Translations under genes and position numbers: made by a program
Notes under the pieces: model-generated
The model's input: only the letters and a program-made list of their open reading frames with translations
Told to the model about the DNA's origin: nothing
Database searches by the model: none
In this document: positions 46,700 to 59,133 of the stretch, one piece after another
Position numbering within the stretch: position 1 is the first letter of the stretch
How the letters are laid out: each line of letters starts with the position of its first letter
Source: Arcuatula senhousia
Taxonomy: Eukaryota > Mollusca > Bivalvia > Mytilida > Mytilidae
DNA: 64,000 bases
Direction: 5' to 3'
NCBI GenBank assembly: GCA_963971305.1
Contig: OZ020305.1
Location: forward strand, 13,177,001 to 13,241,000

Positions 46700-49330
46700 A
46701 TCCTTTACTTGCACCAGAGTGACATTTACAGCAAAAACTCTGTTTTAATTGAGGGTGTCATATACTCTTCAGATAAGAAAACATTTTAGATAGAAAACAT
46801 AACACCAATTAAGACGCTGTATTTATAAGTCTATAATAGTGTCCACAGCATGTATCAGTTTCTCTCGAATAACGACCCATCCAATGTGATAACATTATAT
46901 ACTTTTTCATAACAGATTACATGCATGGTTCAGTGGTATGTTTGCCTTCAGGATAAGAAGATACAATTTGTATACGGTATGATATTTTAAGAGATATGTA
47001 GTTAGTACAAATTATGTATACTTTCAAATCTTGGACCTTATGAAAAAAAAACAAAAAAGAACCCAAGAAATCTGTGAGCCAATGCTCACTACTGATACCC
47101 CGCTTTTACTATTATGCCATGTGTTAAATATAAAGTCTACATCCAACAAGAAGAATATGTTTGATGTATCCAAAAAATGTATCCTACAATCATCATGCAC
47201 CCCATTATGTATCATGTTTACAATGAAACTTGTCACCAAATATGAACAACCTAGGACTTAAAATACATAAGCTATGAGTAAATAAGAAGCGATACGAAAA
47301 CGGGACGGAACTACCGACGGTCGCAGGTTAAACAGCATACCCCTTATTCTTCGAAGCATGGATATAAAAAGACCCAAATTAGGTATAACGTCATAAGTTA
47401 AGGAAAACTTTGACACAAATCTCTACATAAACATTGTTTCTAAAACTCACATAACCCTTGAGCTTGAAAGTGAAAATATTTTTAATATAACAAAGTCCCA
47501 AATATGTGGTATTTTCAACAGACTATCAAGTTGAAATATTTTCATCGAATATGTTTCTGGAGCAACTTTGCAACGGATATTACATGTACATAGTATCATT
47601 TCTGTTTAGCAATGACAACGAACTCTACCGATGGGATCTTTTGCTTGAGCCTGCGCGACGTTTAAAGCAAAAGCTCTGTTTTGATGGTGTCATAGCCTTC
47701 AACCGGAGACACTGGGCCCTACATTAAAACCCAAGATACCTTCAGGGGCTAAACAAATCAGACACAACTGCGTAAAAAAAACAAAATAAGAAAACAACAT
47801 TAAGAGTATAGTAAAAGAAAACATTTTTGATAGAAAACACAAGACCAAATACACGTAAAGACACTGTATTTATTAGTCTATAAAAGAGTCCACAGCATGT
47901 ACCAGTTTCTCCTGAATAATCCACCCATCAAATGCAATGACACTATATACTTATATGGTTCATTGGTTTGTTAAGCTTTAACTTTTTGCCTCCAGGATAA
48001 GATGTATTGATTATGAAGATAAAATTCGTACACGGTGTGATTTTTAATGAGATATGTAAGTAGTACAAACTATGTATGCTTAAAAAACTTGTACCTTAAT
48101 TATAAAAAAAAAATCTGGACCAATTCTCACTTATGATACCCCCGCTTTCACAAATATGCCATGTGCTCAATATAAAGTTTACAGCAAACAAATGGAATCA
48201 AAAATGTATCCATCAATATATCATGTCGATATCAAGCTTGTTTCAAAAATTAACAATCTATGAATTATAGTTGCCAAGTTATGGGCACAATAAGAGCGAG
48301 GCAGAATTAAAATGGGAAATCAATGAAAAATTAAAGTTTTCAGTAAACAGGAAGTAGGTGTCCGATAGATCCACAATACATTATTTCCATATCAAGCTCA
48401 GCAATCTAGGAGTAATAACAAGTTATTAGCAAATGGAAAGCAGGAATAAAAGTAAAGTTTGATGGAAAAATTTAAGCTTTCGAAGTAGATGTCCGTTGGT
48501 GTTTTAAGCCCGTGCAACGCTATATAGATTATTTACAGGCGATTAACATGAAGAGGCTGATAAAATGAACATGAAATGATGATGAGAAATGAAATATGGG
48601 GCTGGGATGGGAAACAAAGGGACGGTAAATTTTGAAGAACCACAGGAAAAGGGGAGAGGTGGGAAGGGGCGAAAAATTTAGCCTATGCGGTGCACTACTT
48701 GGCGGTCCACAAAGGGGTCTTTTACGTGCATGAAGCGTGGCACTCTCCACACACGTTGGCCCACTATGGTCGGCATTTCATGTTCATATCAAGCTTGTAA
48801 CCAAAAATACATATACATCATGCACCCCTTTATGTATCATTTTCATATCAAGCTTGTAACCAAATATAAAGAACAACCTAGGATTTACAATACACGAGTT
48901 ATGAATAAACAAAAAGCGGGACGGAACAACAGTAACTGACGGGCACAGGTTAAACAGTATAACCCTTAATCTTCGAAACGGGGGTATAAAAAGACCTAAA
49001 CCAGTTATAACGTTTACATTAGTTTGGAAAATTTTGATACAAATCTCTACAACAATTGTAGAAATTTGACAAATCATTATTGTGTTTCCAAAACTCACAT
49101 GACCCATGAGCTTGAAAGTGAAAATATTTTTAACATAACAATATTCTAAATGTATGGTATCTTCAACTGACAATCAAGTTGAGACATTTTCATTGAAAAT
49201 ATATCTGAAGCAAAATGCAACGAATAATGAGAACTTATATTACATGACCATAATATTATATTATAATAATTTCTATTCGAACATAAAATATTTAAATAAA
49301 CTACCACTTCAAGGGGCAAACAGATCTATG
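46700..49330 (+). repeat. Diverged ~1-kb tandem duplication, about 2.5 units
   Basis: Matching anchors recur about 1.03 kb apart: GTCCACAGCATGTATCAGTT at 46841 and GTCCACAGCATGTACCAGTT at 47889; AGATAAGAAAACATTTTAGA and AGAAAACATTTTTGATAGAA. Others recur between the first and third units: 'cttgagcttgaaagtgaaaatatttttaa' near 47458 and 49110, and GCAGGTTAAACAGCATA near 47325 against GCACAGGTTAAACAGTATA near 48943. A SINE A copy interrupts the third unit. Short frames inside have no conserved domain. Confidence 0.7.
48490..48778 (-). mobile_element. SINE family A inserted in the 1-kb duplication
   Basis: GTTGGTGTTTTAAGCCCGTG, CAACGCTATATAGATTATTT, 'aacatgaaatgatgatgag', ATTTTGAAGAACCACAGGAA, GGTGCACTACTTGGCGGTCC, TGAAGCGTGGCACTCTCCAC, GGCCCACTATGGTCGG. 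This is the reverse complement of the 3' two thirds of 21778-22290, at high similarity. The head is truncated. Confidence 0.85.
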
Positions 49331-50137
49331 ATTTCATAAATGCCAGTTTGAGCGTAACTGGTCCTCTAACATGGCGAAGCATTTTGCTAATTGTTTTGTC
49401 ATTGCTATCTGGCAGTGGCGGGGTCTAGCATTCTGCATAAATTAAATGATATATCTTGAGGAATTAAAAAATGCTTTAAAACATTATAAATAACATGCAA
49501 CACTTGCATAAATTATACTTACGTTCTTGTTGAATTATGCCTGCTTTACTAAAACGGAAAAGTTAGTGAAGCCTATAGCTAGGAGTACTTGTCATATATG
49601 AAAATCATGGTGCCTGCTGTTAATTTTATACAGCGATAATCCTACGTGTTTGTATCATCCCATCAATGCGTAATGTTTTCACAACCATATAAAACTAAAA
49701 AGTATAAATAATTGCCAAATACATCATATACGTTTACAAACAAGAGCCAATCGCTAATCGACAATAACAGAAATCGGAGTCTAACGACTGCTTTTATTGG
49801 TTTGTGAATGGGATGATTTTTTGTCAAAACGGTGTTATATACTATATATATTTACTATGGGTGTAAGAAGCAAACGTTTTATCGTCTGACACACATTTAT
49901 TTCATTGATTTAATCGCCAATTTTGATTCAAAGTGTTTTAGAGACTACTTAATAAGTTGAAACGCAAATTTTATCAATCATTACATAAACTGTTTACCTT
50001 TTCGTACTTTAAAATGTTTGTATAGGACTAATTTGTTGAATTGAATGAATTTCAAACGAATTTGAAAAGTTGTTATTGATTATATTTACACTTGAAATGT
50101 ATGATAACTTAAATTTGTGATCGTCAGTTTCCGTTGA
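49331..50137. other. Intergenic stretch, no gene recognised
   Basis: AT-rich, nothing assigned. Confidence 0.4.
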
Positions 50138-50425
50138 TTATACCCCCGCTTCGAAAAGAAGAGAGGGTATACTGTTTTACCTGTGTCTGTCCGCTTTTTG
50201 TGTACTCATAGCTCATCTACTATTATTCCTAGGTTGTTGATATTTGGTGTTAAGCTTTATATGGCCATGGGATATGTTTATAGGTCAATCAAGCATCTAC
50301 TTACTTCCTGTTTGCCGAAAACTTTAAGTTTTTCCGTCACAGTTTACACTTTGTTATGCAAATACCAGAGGGGATATACTGTTTTATCTGTGTCCGTCCG
50401 ATTTTCGCCTTACTTTGAGAATATA
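50138..50425 (+). repeat. Hairpin-headed repeat, family F, copy 2
   Basis: TATACCCCCGCTTCGAAAAG, AAGAGAGGGTATACTG is the same kind of stem-loop head as at 6026. 'gtgtctgtccgc' follows, and a second GGGGATATACTG, TGTCCGTCCGATTTTC word occurs at 50373-50406. The tandem core is rudimentary here. Confidence 0.6.
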
Positions 50426-50459
50426 CTTGTAACAGAATTCACTACGTTGCCTTTTAATT

Positions 50460-51087
50460 CATGCCTTCAACCCAAGAATTTAAGTGCAGACAAAAACTTT
50501 CTTCTAAATTTAGCACCTGGAGAAGGTAAAAAAAAAGTAGGAATGTTTTCAGACAAGAAAAGTGAAGAGATGGATTTCCATGCTTTTTGCCATCGGGATC
50601 ATTTGGTTTAGATCATCAACGAGAAAAAAATTCCTTGAAAAAATCCTTAATACAAAGAAATTTAAATTATGATACGCGATTTGCTGCATCTACTTAATAT
50701 TTGTTTTATGCCCAGTATCGCTGTGAAGTCTCAGATTGGCTCAGTATAGCACTTCGCTGATTTAAAGGCCAGCACCAACAACAACAAAGGACAAATAAAA
50801 CAAATGTGGAGATTAGAAAACTTACTTGTTCTTATCTCAGTAATCATTTCTTACAAAACATACGTTGCTCAACAGCAGTCTTCAATAAGATGCTGTATGA
50901 TAAATTAGGAATGATCCGACAACTGGGATCTTGCACTTGGTTTTTAACTTTTTCATCAGCAGATATGAAGTGGACAGATACAGTTCTTGTTATAGCTGCT
51001 CAGCATGGTGTAAATTTGTTTGATCATGACATGGGAACAAATCAAAGCGCTAGAGCGTTTAAAAGCAGAGCTTTATATAAGCACTAA
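50460..51087 (+). pseudogene. Helitron protein remnant (N-terminal/helicase-like region)
   Basis: Two pieces in different frames match the conserved N-terminal half of Helitron Rep/helicase polyproteins. The first, ending at 50611, carries LNLAPGEGKKKVGMFSDKKS, the APGEG-K signature. The second, about 50842-51030, carries FLQNIR, KMLYDKLGMIRQLGSCTW and FLTFSSADMKWTD, corresponding to the IRQLG-PT-F-TLSAAD-W block. The ~410 bp separating the two motifs is shorter than I would expect in intact proteins, and a frame change intervenes, so this is a decayed, internally deleted copy. Rep catalytic HUH and helicase motifs are absent. A family F hairpin lies immediately upstream. Confidence 0.75.
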
Positions 51088-51089
51088 AA

Positions 51090-53440
51090 TAAAGAACGAT
51101 CTGTACCAACTTGAAACATCAATTTTGTTCGTTTGCTCTGTCCACTTAAACTTTGTGAAGAAATCCGTAATTTGGCCCCGCTTTCTTGAATATATATGAA
51201 GTATTGATTAAATTAAAGGTAAAAGGTCAACAATGCTTAAGTGTACATCAACTCTAGTGTATCGATATGTGAAATGTAGTGCACATTTATAGGGGTATAA
51301 AGGTGTACCTCTTAGTTAAGACAACCTGTATAACATTTAAAACATTGACAAAATAATTATACACGATCACTATCCTATAATAGATCCTTTGGTGACCGAT
51401 TTACCCTGTCAAGACGATAAAAAAATGCGACAATCAGATGGCTTTATGACTACATAGAGCTCTGCTAAAAAATACATGGTTGATATCAAACCCTGTGATA
51501 GCTGCACGACATTTTGAACACCGATTTCAGCTTTTCCTATCAAAACCAGCCTTTAGGTAATGCTTAACCAATCGGTGAAGTACTAGATTATGAATATTGA
51601 ATAGAATTCCTAAAACGTGGTTCCTCTTACTGTAACCTGCTCTTATGGATACAAGATGCTCCATCTATTTCAGAAAATTCTCCTAAAGAAGTTGTGGTGT
51701 TTGTTGACCAACACATCTCATTTAGGTTACCCAATGTGAGGAACAACTATCTACATTTGTGAAGACACTTCAAACACACCGACACACTGAAACCTGTAAA
51801 AATATGGTACTAAATGTAGATTTATCGGTTCTTACATAAGTTCTTGGAAAAGACCGGCTGTTCTTTCAGTGATAGAATTTTTCAATCTTTTTGCGATTGA
51901 AGCGCAAATTTTTCTGATTTTTTTATACGACATTCCTGTCTCATACGATCTAGTGAATCAAATAAATTACATAATAAACTAACTGGTTGCTAATTTATTA
52001 TGTCATTTAGGTTTTTCTTTCAATAATTTGCAAAGGTTGATACCGGTGAAAGGAAATTGTGGAGGTTGACTATCTTTAATATTGGATAATGGTTTATCTT
52101 TATCAACCTAAAGAGAAACCAATTACAACAAAAGTATATTTGATGGATTATATCGTGACGAGTTCAAAACAAGAGCAAATCTCCTATCGTATTTTACATT
52201 TTTATATAGCGTGTGTGTTTGTATTAACGCCCTTTTCGACGCACCAGTGTCATGGAAGGCGATCAGTTTTAATGGTGGAGGAAACCAACGACCTTGGGCA
52301 ACTGACAAATCAAATGGTGGGAAAGTCCCGTTTTTTGGGGTTAAATTCAAACCGGGAATAAATCGAACAACCGACTAGTTTTCAACTGCTTATAATTTAA
52401 ACCAGCACCTTAGACAACATGATTATTCAAGCGCTTCTTTAAAAAGCAACATCGACCGTTTTTTAGCAAGCGTAAGCTACCTTATGTAGTCATAAGATTA
52501 CTGCTGGCTTTCGCGGTTATATTTAGTCTAGACGGAGTAATCTGCCTACTGTATTCATTATTTTTATATCACTTTTTAAAATATGATCAAATATGTTAGA
52601 ATTCAACGCATTTTTTAAATATCTTCATTTTAAACGATACACAACGAGCTTTATAAGTTATTTTGCAAATTACAAAACGAACTATTTAATGATGGGGACC
52701 CGAACATACTTGAATATTTATCTGTAACTTGATTGGTTGTGCACTCTACAGTAAATATTGCTGTTATTTCATTGGTTTATGCTATGTTCATTTATAAAAT
52801 TCAATACACAATGCACATTGATGAGGATGATAGTATATGCTGGACGAGTTCGTTTTATCAAAGGGTTTTTAGGAAGAGATTTAAGTAGTCATATAGCTAT
52901 CTAATTTTTTGCGTTTTTATATAGTCTAGACAGAAAATTGGTTAGACAATATTCCTACTGGAGGATTGGTAATAGAACCTTGTGTATTTTCATTTGTTTC
53001 AATGTATTAAATGTTATACAGATTGTCTAGACTAATATGTATATACCCATATATAAATGCGATATAAATGTGCACTACATTTCATGAAGGAAAACGCCAG
53101 TTGATGTATAATTAAGCACTGTTAACCTTTCACCTTTTACAACACACTTTTCCAAACAAAAAATTAGATGGGTGGAGCCAGATTACAACTTTCATAGCAA
53201 ATGTATAATTGGGCGGAGCCAAATTTCCGTAACAGCTTTCTTAACAAATGTTAAAGGTGTATAATGAATGGCCCCGAATTCAAACCAGAACCTCCGCGTG
53301 GGTGGAGACGGTTCCTGTCCCAGGTTCGACTGTTACTTTGACGATTGTGTGTTATAGTCTTGGCACATTGTGAGTTTTGTGCTTTTCAACCTAAAGTTAC
53401 GACATTAAAAATCTATCAGTCAGGAAATTGTTTCGAACGT
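51090..53440. other. Long intergenic stretch, no gene recognised
   Basis: No shared repeat was identified. The frame at 52089-52361 includes a text (CATGGAAGGCGATCAG, GGAGGAAACCAACGACCTTG) that looks repeat-like, but only one copy is in this window. Two similar clauses, TGGGTGGAGCCAGATTAC and TGGGCGGAGCCAAATTTC, lie at 53168-53230. Confidence 0.4.
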
Positions 53441-53444
53441 TTTT

Positions 53445-54922
53445 GTCTCGCCTGCGACTTTAGTCGCTGAAGGCGAGACATAGGTATTACTTTCCGGCGG
53501 CGGCGACGGCGTAATCTTTTGTTGTAAGACTTTTGTGGAAAATGAATTACTAGAAAAGTATAATAGCTAGGCGTCTGATATTTGGTATACAGACAGTTGG
53601 GGTTCTGGTCTACGCAACTGGCACCATGTTGTATGACCCTGACCCCAATTTCATGATTCTGCGACTCTGTGAACTTAGATGTTTTGTTTCGGGCCAAAAG
53701 AATCCTTTGTAAGACTTTTGTGGAAAATAAATTACAAGAAAAGTATTAAAGCTAGGCATCTGATATTTGGTATACAGACAGTTGGGGTTCTGGTCTACGC
53801 AACCGGCACCATGTTGTATGACCCTGACCCCAATTTCATGATTCTGCGACTCTGTGAACTTAGATGGGTTTTTTTCGGGCCAAAAGAACCCTTTGTAAGA
53901 CTTTTGTGGAAAATAAATTACAAGAAAAGTATAAAAGCTAGGCATCTGATATTTGGTATATGGACAGTTGGGGTTATGGTCTAAGCAACTAATACCATGC
54001 GGTTTGACCCTGACCCCAATTTCATGGTTCAGCGACTCTGTGAACTTAGATGTTTTTGGGCCAAAAAAAAAAACATTTGTAAGGCTTTTGTGGAAAATGA
54101 ATTAGCTAAAAAGAATAATAGCTAGGCATCTGATAGCTGGTATACAGACACCTGGAGTTATGGTCTATGCAACTGGTGCCATGCCATTTGACCTTGATCC
54201 CATTTTCATGGTTCAGTGACTCTGTGGACTTGGATGATTTTTGAGGCCAAAAAACCTCTTTGTAGGACTTTTGTGGAAAATGAATTAGGTAAAATGTTTA
54301 ATAGCTAGGCATCTGATATCTAGTATACAGACACCTGGAGTTATGGTCTATGCAACTGACAACATGTCCTTTGACCTTGACACAATTTTCATGGTTTAGT
54401 GACTCTGTGGACTTAGATGATTTTTGGGATTTTTTAAACTTTTGTGGAAAATGAATTAAGTTAAAAGTTTATTAGCTAGGCATCTGATATTTGGAATACA
54501 GACATTTGGGGTTTCAGTCTTCACAACTGACACCATGTTGTGTCACCCTGACCCCATTTTCATGGTTCAATGACTTTGTGAATGTAGATGATTTTTGGGT
54601 GGAAAAGGAGTTATTAAGTGAAAAGTTTAATGTTATAGCTAGGCATCTGATATTTGGGGATTAAGGTATACACAACTGATGTCACCATGTAAAGTGACCT
54701 TGACATGGTTGAATGACTATAGTGAAAGTTGTGTTTTTTTTTTCATTGTTTCTCAATAACTATGATACTAGAACAGACGTCAGACATTTTTGTGATGATT
54801 AAATGGAATTCTGTCATCTGTCACATGGCCTTGATCTTTACTTTTCTGAAGGCCCAGCTAGACCTTCAATGAGTTCTGTGATGGTCCGACAGGCGAGACA
54901 TACTTAAGTGTCAACTCTTGTT
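53445..54922 (+). repeat. Hairpin-headed tandem repeat, family D, copy 2
   Basis: The head is a nested stem: GTCTCGCCT pairs with AGGCGAGAC around GCGACTTTAGTCGC. A CGGCGGCGGCGACGGCG tract follows. About seven to eight units of ~185-187 bp carry 'gactttgtggaaaatgaatta', 'gctaggcatctgatatttggtatacagac', 'ggttctggtctacgcaact' and 'gaccctgaccccaatttcatg'. Units decay towards the right. The tail is CAGGCGAGACATACTTAAGT, then GTCAACTCTTGTT. Protein frames across it, including those at 53416-53984 on both strands, only repeat the unit. Confidence 0.9.
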
Positions 54923-55398
54923 ATAAAGACCTCTTTATTCTTTCATTTTATTATTTCTTTCATTTCTTAAGATGTTTAAGTTACGGCGAACAAAGTTAAT
55001 ATGGTCATTTGATGGTATTATTTTCCCATGGCAGTTTGTCAAAAACATGTCGTTGTTTTATTTTCAGTGCTGCCTTTTAACGATTAAGCGCTTTGATTTG
55101 AATCGATACCATTTGTACAATGCGTGTGCACCCCAAAGTTTATATAATTTTTATGTAAAATATAATTATATATACGTTGAACATTCTTCTGCGCCAGGAG
55201 GGTCACAAGAGTGTTCATTAACTCTTAAAACATTTGCATAACACACTAACTTCGACCACATGGGTGTAACAGGGATAGGTTTGATAGTCATAAAATAATG
55301 CCATTTACATGGCAATGCAAAACGTTAAAGTTAATACGCATATATTTTTTGACATTCGTAATACAGTTAAACTTTCAGTAATACACCTTTACATTATT
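54923..55398. other. Intergenic stretch, no gene recognised
   Basis: A frame of 89 codons at 54972-55241 starts with an ATG but shows no motif. Nothing else. Confidence 0.4.
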
Positions 55399-55399
55399 A

Positions 55400-58300
55400 A
55401 ATCTCCCAAACACTATCCAAACACTATATTTGGGAGATATATTGTTTTTACATTGTTTCTTATTATTAAGTCCCCCAAACAACGTTTGGGGACTTATTGT
55501 TTTTGCACCGTTTCTTATTATTATTATTCTTCTTCTTCTTCTTCTTCTTCTTCTTCTTCTTCTTCCGATTCTTTCACTTAGTCGTGAACTTGTCCGGAGA
55601 TCCCAGAGAAAACGACTCCACATATCAATATGAAACTTGGCAGGATAATAGATTGTAAAGAAAGGAAGCTTCGTTGACAATCGGACTTTTCAAAATGGCC
55701 GCCGTTTCCATGGAAACAGGAAAATGGACTAAATATTGGACATTGCAATATCTCGGTAACCTAGGTGGCAGGGTTCTGAAATTTTGTAGGTTGATAGAGC
55801 AAAACATTCTCTTTAATAATATGAAAAAAAATTTTGAAGCAATATTTACGGTTTTCAAGATATAAATAAAAATGTGATTTCTCAAGGGAGATAATCGGGT
55901 CGAAATTTTCAAAGTGCTCCGATTTACATGAAAATTGATATATAGGGGTTTTTCGACATGCTGAAGAAAATAGTGGCAAATACGGGTCGTTTGGGGGACT
56001 TTGTGACTTGCTTGCAATCACAGTTAATACTTGTTATTATTATACTTTTTTCTTTTTCTTCCGTCAACCTGATGCACGAACTTGTCCGGCTATCTCCTCG
56101 GAAACGGGTGGACCGATCGATATGAAACTTGGAGGGGTGATAGGTCCCAAGGTCCTACGGTGTTTCTTGCGGTTTATAATTTCAAGATGGCCGCCATTTC
56201 CAAGATGGCCGCCAAAAACGCCGAAAAGTGTAAACATTGTCAGATTTCAACGAAACTTGGTATACAGGGTATATGGGTGATGGCGACTCACGGCGCATTG
56301 TCGGAATTTCTGTAATGGCCGCCATTTTCAAGATGGCCGCTGAAAATCGCAAAAAATGTTAACATTGTCCGATTTCAACCAAACTTGGTATACAGGGTAT
56401 AAGGGTGATGGCGACTGACGGCGCATTGTCGGAATTTCTGTTATGACCGCCATTTTCAAGATGGCCGCCGAAAATCGCGAAAAATGTTAACATTGTCCGA
56501 TTTCAACGAAACTTGGTATATAGGATATATGGGTGATGGCAACTCACAGCGCATTGTCAGAATTTCTGTAATGGCTGCCATTTACAAGATGGCCGCCGAA
56601 ATTCACGAAAAATGTAAACATTGTCCAATTTTAATGAAACTTGGTACACAGGGTTTATGGGTGATGGCGACTCATGGCACATTGTCGGAATTTCTGTTGA
56701 AAAGAACAGACATTAAATGAGAACGGGAGGGGACATCCCACGTTTCGGGAAACGTAAATTTTAATTTTTCTTATTATACTTTTTTCTTTTTCTTCCGTCA
56801 ACCTGATGCACGAACTTGTCCGACTATCTCCTCAGACATAGGTGGACCGATCGATTTGAAACTTGGAGGGGTGATAGGTCCCAAGGTCCTACAGTGTTTT
56901 TTGCGATTTATAATTTCAAAATGGCCGCCATTTCCAAGATGGCCGCCAAAAACCGAAAAACTATTACCTTGTTTTTCTTGGAAACCACATGCCGAAATTC
57001 AACGAAACTTGGTATACATGTTCAGAAACATAATTGGAAACTTTTTGGGCAAAAAAAAATTTCGCGAGTGGCGGCCATTTTGAATATTGGCCGAAAAAGA
57101 GCGAAAAATGTAAACATTGTCCAATTTCAACGAAACTTGGTATAGAGGGTAAATGGGTGATGGCGATTCACGGCGCATTGTCGGAATTTCCGTATTGGTC
57201 GCCATTTTCAAGATGGCCGCCGAAAATGGCGAAAAATGTAAACATTGTCCGATTTCAATGAAACTTGGTATACAGGGTATATGGGTGATGGCGACTGACG
57301 GCACATTGTTGGAATTTCTGTAATGGCCGCCATTTTCAAGACGGTCGCCGATAATCGCGAAAAATGTAAACATTGTCCGATTTCAACGAAACTTGGTATA
57401 CAGGATATATGGGTGATGGCGACTCGCAGCGCAATGTCGGAATTTCCGTAATGGTTGCCATTTTCAAGATGGCCGCCGAAAATCACGAAAAATGTAAACA
57501 TTGTCCAATTTTAACGAAACTTGGTACACAGGGTATATGGGTGATGGCGACTCATGGCGCATTGTCGGAAATCTGTTGAAGAGGACAGACATTATATGAG
57601 AACGGGAGGGGACATCCCACGTTTTGGGAAACGTAAATTTTAATTATTATTATTCTTCTTCTTCTTCTTCTTCTTCCGATTCTTCCACTTAGTCGTGAAC
57701 TTGTCCGGAGATCCTAGAAAAAACGACTCAACATATCAAAATGAAACTTGGCAGGATAAAAGATTGGCATAAAAGGAAGCCTTGTTGATAATTGGAATTT
57801 TCAAAATGGCCACCATTTCCATGGAAACAGGAAAATGGACTAAATATTGGACATTGCAATATCTCGGTAACCTAGGTGCACAGGGTTCTAAAATTTTGTG
57901 GGTTGATAGAGCAAAATATTCTCTTTAATATTATGAAAAAAAAATTTGAAGCGATATTTACGGTTTTCGAGATGTAAATAAAAATGTGATTTCAAGGGAG
58001 ATAATCAAGTCAAAATTTTCAAAGTGCTCCGATTTACATGAAAATTGATATTTAGGTTTTTTTTGACATGCTGAAGAGAATAGTGGCAAATACGGGTCGT
58101 TTGGGGGACTTTGTGACTTGCTTGCAATCACAGTTAATACTTGTTATTATTCTTCTTCCGATTCTTCCGCTTAGTCGTGAACTTGTCCGGAGATCCCAGA
58201 GAAAACGACTCCTCATATCAATATGAAACTTGGCAGGATAATAGATTGTAAAGAAAGGAAGCTTAGTTGACAATCAGAATTTTCAAAATGGCCACCGTTT

Positions 58301-59133
58301 CCATGGAAACAGGAAAATGGACTAAATATTGGACATTGCAATATCTCGGTAACCTAGGTGCGCAGGGTTCTGAAATTTTGTAGGTTGATAGAGCAAAACA
58401 TTCTCTTTAATAATATGAAAAAAAAAATTGAAGCGATATTTACGGTTTTCGAGATATAAATAAAAATGTGATTTCAAGGGAGATAATCGGGTCAAAATTT
58501 TTAAAGTGCTCCGATTTACATGAAAATTGATATTAAGGGGTTTTTTGACATGCTGAAGAGAATAGCGGCAAATACGGGTCGTTTGGGGGACTTTGTGACT
58601 TGCTTGCAATCACAGTTAATACTTGTTATTCTTCTTCTTTTTTTTTCTTCTTCCGGACATGAACTTGTCCGAGCCACATCTCATAGAAGGACTTGATGGA
58701 TCTTCATGAAATTGTGTATGGTGGTAAGGTGGGTCCCAAAGTTGGTAATAGGCTATTAGGAATTTTCAAAATGGCCGCCGTTTCCATGAAAACAGAAAAA
58801 GGTCATAATATGGGACATTGAGATATCTCGGTAACCTAGGTGCTCAGGGTTCTGAAATTTTGTAGGTTAATAGAGCAAAAGGAGCTCTTTAATAATACCA
58901 AAAAAAATTGAAGCGATATTTACGGTTTTCGAGTTATTCATGAAAATGTAATTTTTCGGTCCCAAAAATGGGAAAATTGTCAAAATACTACGATTTCCAC
59001 AAAATTTGGTATCTACAGGTTTGAAATGATAGCGAGTTTGGGTGCAATGTCAAAATTAATGCAAGAGTGACAATATGCTTATGTTTGGGAGATATTTTTG
59101 TGTTGGGCATCCCCAACACAGTCAACACTAGTT
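55400..59133 (+). repeat. 3.7-kb nest of (TTC)n-headed repeats, family G
   Basis: It opens with two stem-loops: ATCTCCCAAACAC...TTTGGGAGAT and, at 55469-55494, AGTCCCCCAAAC/GTTTGGGGACT. Blocks at about 55515, 57641, 58147 and 58629 begin with TTATTC/TTCTTC runs and GTCGTGAACTTGTCCGGAGA. They contain CAAAATGGCCGCCGTTTCCA, 'tctcggtaacctaggtg' and 'acggttttcgagatataaa', and end CGTTTGGGGGACTTTGTGAC, TTGCTTGCAATCACAG. Blocks at about 56041 and 56766 instead carry ~128-bp subunits with ATTTCAACGAAACTTGGTAT, 'gggtgatggcgact' and paired GGCCGCCATTTTCAAGATGG. All reading frames here are repeat translations. Confidence 0.85.
55527..55565 (+). repeat. (TTC)n microsatellite
   Basis: About thirteen TTC/CTT triplets directly after a (TTA)n run, at the start of a family G block. 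Shorter versions start the blocks at 57650, 58147 and 58629. Confidence 0.95.

Noticed and set aside
50804..50908. Short ORF MWRLENLLVLISVIISYKTY... looking like a signal peptide exon
   Set aside because: The overlapping frame encodes the conserved Helitron IRQLG/SSADMKW block over the same bases, so the signal-peptide look is a frame shadow.
53310..53340. tRNA-like B box (CCCAGGTTCGACTG)
   Set aside because: No matching A box, acceptor stem or cloverleaf can be folded around it.
53416..53984. Opposite-strand ORFs of ~100 codons with repeated peptides
   Set aside because: They are translations of the ~186-bp family D unit. Both strands are open, and the peptide repeats exactly with the DNA period.
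55309..58609. Numerous 60-130-codon ORFs
   Set aside because: All lie in the family G repeat nest, and the peptides are repeats of the DNA units, including poly-Ser/Leu/Arg from (TTC)n.
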